This document shows, one piece after another, positions 61,052 through 64,000 of a stretch of 64,000 nucleotides of DNA. A program made the position numbers and the translations under genes. The DNA lies in contig NZ_JAQGJM010000028.1 in the NCBI RefSeq assembly GCF_028290625.1, positions 1 to 64,000 on the forward strand, written 5' to 3'. Under the pieces are notes generated by a model. That model did not search any database and was not told where the DNA came from. It saw only the letters and a program-made list of their open reading frames with translations. Numbering within the stretch: position 1 is the first letter of the stretch; every line of letters starts with the position of its first letter. Source of the DNA: Devosia sp. Its GTDB lineage: Bacteria; Pseudomonadota; Alphaproteobacteria; Rhizobiales; Devosiaceae.

Positions 61052-61953
61052 TGGCTGCGACCCAGAATACCCGCACGCCGCTGGAGCGGATCGAATACGC
61101 GATCATCATTTCCACCTTGCTGCTGATGGTCGTGGTGACGGTGCAGCCGCTGCTGAACCTGTTGGCAATATCGCTCAGCGATCCGGCGAAACTGCCCGGC
61201 ATGAGCGGCATGGAAATCCTGCCACGCGGGCTGTCGTTCGATGTGTGGAGCCTGCTGCTCAACCATCCGAACGTGCGCGCCGGCATGCTGAACTCGATCT
61301 TCATCACCGCCGCCGGCACGGTGCTCAATATCGTGTTTACGGCGCTGATGGCTTGGGGCCTATCGCGGCCGGGCCTGCCGGGGCGGCGGATCTTGTTCCT
61401 CCTGGTGCTGGTCACCATCGTCTTCGATCCGGGTATCATTCCGGACTACTTCATCAACAAGCGGCTGGGGCTGCTCGACAGCTACTGGTCGGTGATCCTC
61501 TTCAAGGCGGTCAACGCCTGGTACCTAATCATCCTGATCCGCTTCTTCGAGGAAATTCCGCAGGAACTGCTCGACGCGGCCGATCTCGACGGGGCTAACC
61601 CGTTCCAGGTGTTCTGGTTCGTGGTGTTGCCGCTGGCCAAGCCGGCGCTGGCGACGATCACGCTGTTCTACATCGTGTTCCACTGGAACGAGTTTTTCCG
61701 GGCGATGATCTACATCACCGACCAGAACAAATGGCCGCTGCAGGTGGTGCTGCGGCAGTTCGTGATCGGCGGCGACAAGCTGGCCATCGTCGGGGTGGAC
61801 GCCGCCAACAATCATACCGGGGCCAGCCAGATCGACCTGCGGGCGCTCAAGGCCGGGATGATCATTTTGACCATCGTGCCGATCCTCGTGATCTACCCGC
61901 TGATTTTGAAGTTTTTCACCAAGGGTACGATGTCGGGGGCGCTCAAAGGATGA
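61051..61953 (+). CDS. Carbohydrate ABC transporter permease, YtcP-like
   Basis: Predicted 300-residue partner permease. Six helices (first IIISTLLLMVVVTVQPLLNL) and an EAA loop LLDAADLDGANPFQVFWFVVLP. The loop ISLSDPAKLPGMSGMEILPR after helix 1 is typical of YtcP/LplC-type subunits. It overlaps the first permease gene by one base. No ATPase gene is visible after it in the window, so the ATPase is encoded further right or elsewhere (the CUT1 ATPase at 22425 is a candidate). Confidence 0.92.
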   Translation: MAATQNTRTPLERIEYAIIISTLLLMVVVTVQPLLNLLAISLSDPAKLPGMSGMEILPRGLSFDVWSLLLNHPNVRAGMLNSIFITAAGTVLNIVFTALMAWGLSRPGLPGRRILFLLVLVTIVFDPGIIPDYFINKRLGLLDSYWSVILFKAVNAWYLIILIRFFEEIPQELLDAADLDGANPFQVFWFVVLPLAKPALATITLFYIVFHWNEFFRAMIYITDQNKWPLQVVLRQFVIGGDKLAIVGVDAANNHTGASQIDLRALKAGMIILTIVPILVIYPLILKFFTKGTMSGALKG

Positions 61954-62024
61954 GGACCTCAGTGCCGCCAACCAATCCCGCGCGAGCGGCGACTACGAAC
62001 CAAAAACACTAGGAGGAGACTACC

Positions 62025-63431
62025 ATGCTTATGAAGAAACTGCTGCTTGCGTCCACGGCGCTGGCGTTTGCGATTGCCCCGGCATTTGCCGATCCGGTGG
62101 TGATCCGGATGGTCAGCAAGGACCTTGTGTCCACCAATCCGCCCGACGTAGCCCATATCGAGCGCATCGAAGCGGCGATGAAGGCCAAGGGGCACGATAT
62201 CGATATCCAGATCGTCGACCTGCCCAGCTCGGGCTATGCCGATGCGCTCAGCGTCATGCTGCTGGGCGGCGATATTCCGGACCTGATCTATTTCCAGGGC
62301 GGCGACGCCAAGATGGTGGAGCAGGGGATTCTGGAAGACCTGACGCCCTGGATCGAGAAGGAGCCGAACCTGAAGGCGGCGCTTTATCCGCACAATGTGC
62401 AGCGCTTGGCCAATTATCCCTACCTGCTTTACGTTTACCCGCCGCGCATGCCGCAGCCGGTGATCCGCAAGGACTGGCTGGAAAAGACCGGCTTGCCCGC
62501 GCCGCAGACCGTCGACGACTATGTGGCCCTGTTCAAGGCGATCAAGGACGGTGACCTCGATGGCGACGGCGTCGCCAACACCTACGGGGTGACCACGGCC
62601 GACAATACCAATGAGCTGGACGCGATCTTCAACCAGGCCTTTGGCGTCAAGGCGAGCTGGATGCAGAACGAAGCAGGCGAGTGGGTCAATTCGCGCATCA
62701 CCACGCAGGAAAAGGCCAAGATCGCCTTCTATGCGTCGCTGCGCGAGCAGGGGCTGTTCGACCCGGAATACATCACCTCCAAATTCGATGTGAAGGAAGA
62801 CAAGTTCTATACCGGCCGCGCCGCGGTGATCTTCGGATCGTCGGCGGAAGTCATCGACATCTATGGCGGCAAGATGCGCCAGGTGCATCCGGATACCGAA
62901 CTGGTGCTGTTGGCTCCCCCGAAAGGTCCGGGCGGCCAGGGCAATCAGGCCATCGACGTCAGCAAGGAAGCGCGCGGTTTCGCCATGTCGGCTTTGTCCG
63001 AGCACAAGGAAGACGTGATGGCGCTGCTCGATTTCATGGCCAGCCCTGAAGGGCAACTGATGGACCGGCTCGGGTTTGAGGGCTCGGAATATACCAAGTC
63101 GGGCGACACCTATACGATGACCGACAAGATCTCGACCTGGTATGCGCGGTTCTTCGCCGCCGCCAACTGGACGCCGCCGACGCCGTGGATGAGCACGGCC
63201 TCACAGGCGGCGCTCAAGCAGGTGACGGACAACTTCGTGGCCGACAATGCCTTCGTGTTCCCGGCTGATTACGCCGCTGATCTCGATGCTACCGAAAGCG
63301 TCTACCGCGCCTGGGTCTACAAGTTCATCTCCGGCGATGCCGGCATGGATCAGTGGGACGCCTATGTGGCCGAATGGAATGCCGCAGGCGGCACACGCCT
63401 CAACGAATATGCACGCACGGTTCTGAAGTAA
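62025..63431 (+). CDS. Extracellular solute-binding protein, family 1 (LplA/YtcQ-like)
   Basis: Predicted 468-residue periplasmic binding protein. Signal peptide KKLLLASTALAFAIAPAFA is followed by the two-lobed family 1 fold: SVMLLGGDIPDLIYFQGGDA, RKDWLEKTGLPAPQTVDDYV and a DGDLDGDGVANTYG loop (about 172-185) that looks like a calcium-binding EF-type loop found in LplA-type proteins. TAGGAGGAG precedes the ATG at 62025 (a second ATG is two codons later). It is the last gene of the visible importer unit and is followed by a 12-bp hairpin. Ligand unknown, perhaps an oligosaccharide or uronide. Confidence 0.9.
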   Translation: MLMKKLLLASTALAFAIAPAFADPVVIRMVSKDLVSTNPPDVAHIERIEAAMKAKGHDIDIQIVDLPSSGYADALSVMLLGGDIPDLIYFQGGDAKMVEQGILEDLTPWIEKEPNLKAALYPHNVQRLANYPYLLYVYPPRMPQPVIRKDWLEKTGLPAPQTVDDYVALFKAIKDGDLDGDGVANTYGVTTADNTNELDAIFNQAFGVKASWMQNEAGEWVNSRITTQEKAKIAFYASLREQGLFDPEYITSKFDVKEDKFYTGRAAVIFGSSAEVIDIYGGKMRQVHPDTELVLLAPPKGPGGQGNQAIDVSKEARGFAMSALSEHKEDVMALLDFMASPEGQLMDRLGFEGSEYTKSGDTYTMTDKISTWYARFFAAANWTPPTPWMSTASQAALKQVTDNFVADNAFVFPADYAADLDATESVYRAWVYKFISGDAGMDQWDAYVAEWNAAGGTRLNEYARTVLK

Positions 63432-63450
63432 TCCGCGCGTGACCTGAACG

Positions 63451-63484
63451 ATCCCCATCCCGATCCTCCCTCCGGGGTGGGGGT
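63451..63484 (+). terminator. Hairpin after the binding-protein gene
   Basis: Twelve-bp stem ATCCCCATCCCG/CGGGGTGGGGGT (two G-T pairs), followed by CACCTTTT. It may terminate most transcripts or protect the upstream mRNA. Confidence 0.6.
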
Positions 63485-63514
63485 CACCTTTTCGACAGTT
63501 GAAAGACAGCCAAA

Positions 63515-64000
63515 ATGCCAAACTCCCTTCGCGGCCGGGTCCGCGCCATGCTGCACGGAATTGCCCTGGGCGACGCGCTTGGCGCGCCAGTGGAAAAGCT
63601 GTCGGCGGCCGATATCAGGGCGCGTTATGGCCGGGTGACGTCGCTGAATACGGCGTGGCACAAGATGAACCTCGACGCGTCGGCCCGAAACGGGCGGGTG
63701 CGCGGCAATGGCATTGTCACTGACGACACGCTGATGACGCTGGCGCTGATGGATATCTATGGCGATGTGGGCCGGCATCTGGACGCCTGGGACATGGCCG
63801 ACGGCATGGTGCGCCAGATTGCCTGGATACCGCGCTATGTGCCCGAATTGCAGCGCGAGACCATGCTGATCGAGCGCCTGTTCTATCCGGAAAAATGGAT
63901 TTTCCAGCGCCACCAATTGAGCGCCTGCGATCCGCGCCAAGGGGGCGTGGGCAATATGGTGAATTGCGGGGCGGCGATGTATATCGCGCCGATCGGAGTG
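63515..64000 (+). CDS. ADP-ribosylglycohydrolase family protein, 5' part (gene runs off the right edge)
   Basis: First 162 codons of an ADP-ribosylglycohydrolase-type enzyme, which cleaves ADP-ribose or related N-glycosidic bonds with two Mg ions. Seen are the N-terminal GIALGDALGAPVE loop and the metal site VTDDTLMTLALMD (about 69-81). In families found beside sugar importers the natural substrate may be another glycoside. The ATG at 63515 (PNSLRGRVRAMLHG follows) has GAAAGA upstream and lies 83 nt after the binding-protein gene across a hairpin. Truncated by the window edge. Confidence 0.87.
   Translation, partial: MPNSLRGRVRAMLHGIALGDALGAPVEKLSAADIRARYGRVTSLNTAWHKMNLDASARNGRVRGNGIVTDDTLMTLALMDIYGDVGRHLDAWDMADGMVRQIAWIPRYVPELQRETMLIERLFYPEKWIFQRHQLSACDPRQGGVGNMVNCGAAMYIAPIGV

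Overview
The window is a GC-rich (clearly above 60%) chromosomal segment of an alphaproteobacterium, most likely a member of the Hyphomicrobiales (Rhizobiales) close to Devosia. This rests on gene content and order (tkt-gap; DUF4164-zapA-6S RNA-fau; ruvC-ruvA-ruvB-ybgC-tolQRAB; pal-cpoB-tilS-ftsH-glmM), on regulatory motifs typical of this class (EcfG-type GGAAC-N16-CGTT promoters, CtrA-type TTAA-N7-TTAA boxes) and on frequent TTG/GTG starts. The taxonomic call is inference; no rRNA or tRNA gene is present and I found no insertion sequence, prophage or CRISPR array.

Layout. 1-8826: central carbon metabolism (gap fragment, tkt), cell division (zapA), a lytic transglycosylase, a small parDE toxin-antitoxin pair, 6S RNA with fau, a YmdB-type phosphodiesterase and yebC. 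8044-9703: two tandem membrane diguanylate cyclases. 9869-13431: ruvC, ruvA, a small membrane-protein gene flanked by a 17-bp direct repeat, ruvB, a NUDIX hydrolase and ybgC. 13460-14474: two secreted-protein genes, each behind a perfect EcfG-type general stress promoter. 14799-18541: tolQRAB. 18576-20147: an EmrB-type drug exporter with an operator-like palindrome at its promoter.

20333-30993 is a catabolic island: an ABC sugar importer (binding protein, two permeases, ATPase), three different enolase-superfamily acid-sugar dehydratase-like enzymes, an RraA/HMG-aldolase-like protein, a NIPSNAP protein and a GntR regulator between two divergent arms. Each arm carries one copy of a 125-135 bp palindromic intergenic repeat. 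31012-36208: signalling (a PAS-GGDEF-EAL protein next to a small exported molybdopterin-oxidoreductase-like protein, and a Cache-HAMP chemoreceptor). 36510-43099: pal, cpoB, tilS, ftsH, glmM. 43281-44012: an outer-membrane protein preceded by two perfect CtrA-type boxes.

44153-47974: a D-erythronate dehydrogenase-like epimerase, a flavin monooxygenase-like enzyme and a large di-haem cytochrome c. Facing it at 47961-53037 is the most unusual locus: five translationally coupled genes encoding two GNAT-like acyltransferases (one resembling YghO/bacterial ceramide synthase), an E1/ThiF-like adenylating enzyme without the usual cysteines, a polytopic membrane protein and an Acg-type nitroreductase. 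I know of no described pathway with this set. 53211-58842: an AbrB-type membrane protein, an alkyltransferase-like protein, an AraC regulator, an exported alpha/beta hydrolase, small membrane and coiled-coil proteins and an exported protein of unknown function. 59019-64000: a LacI regulator, two CUT1 permeases, a binding protein and the start of an ADP-ribosylglycohydrolase gene; a LacI-type palindrome occurs before the regulator and, in perfect form, inside the first permease gene.
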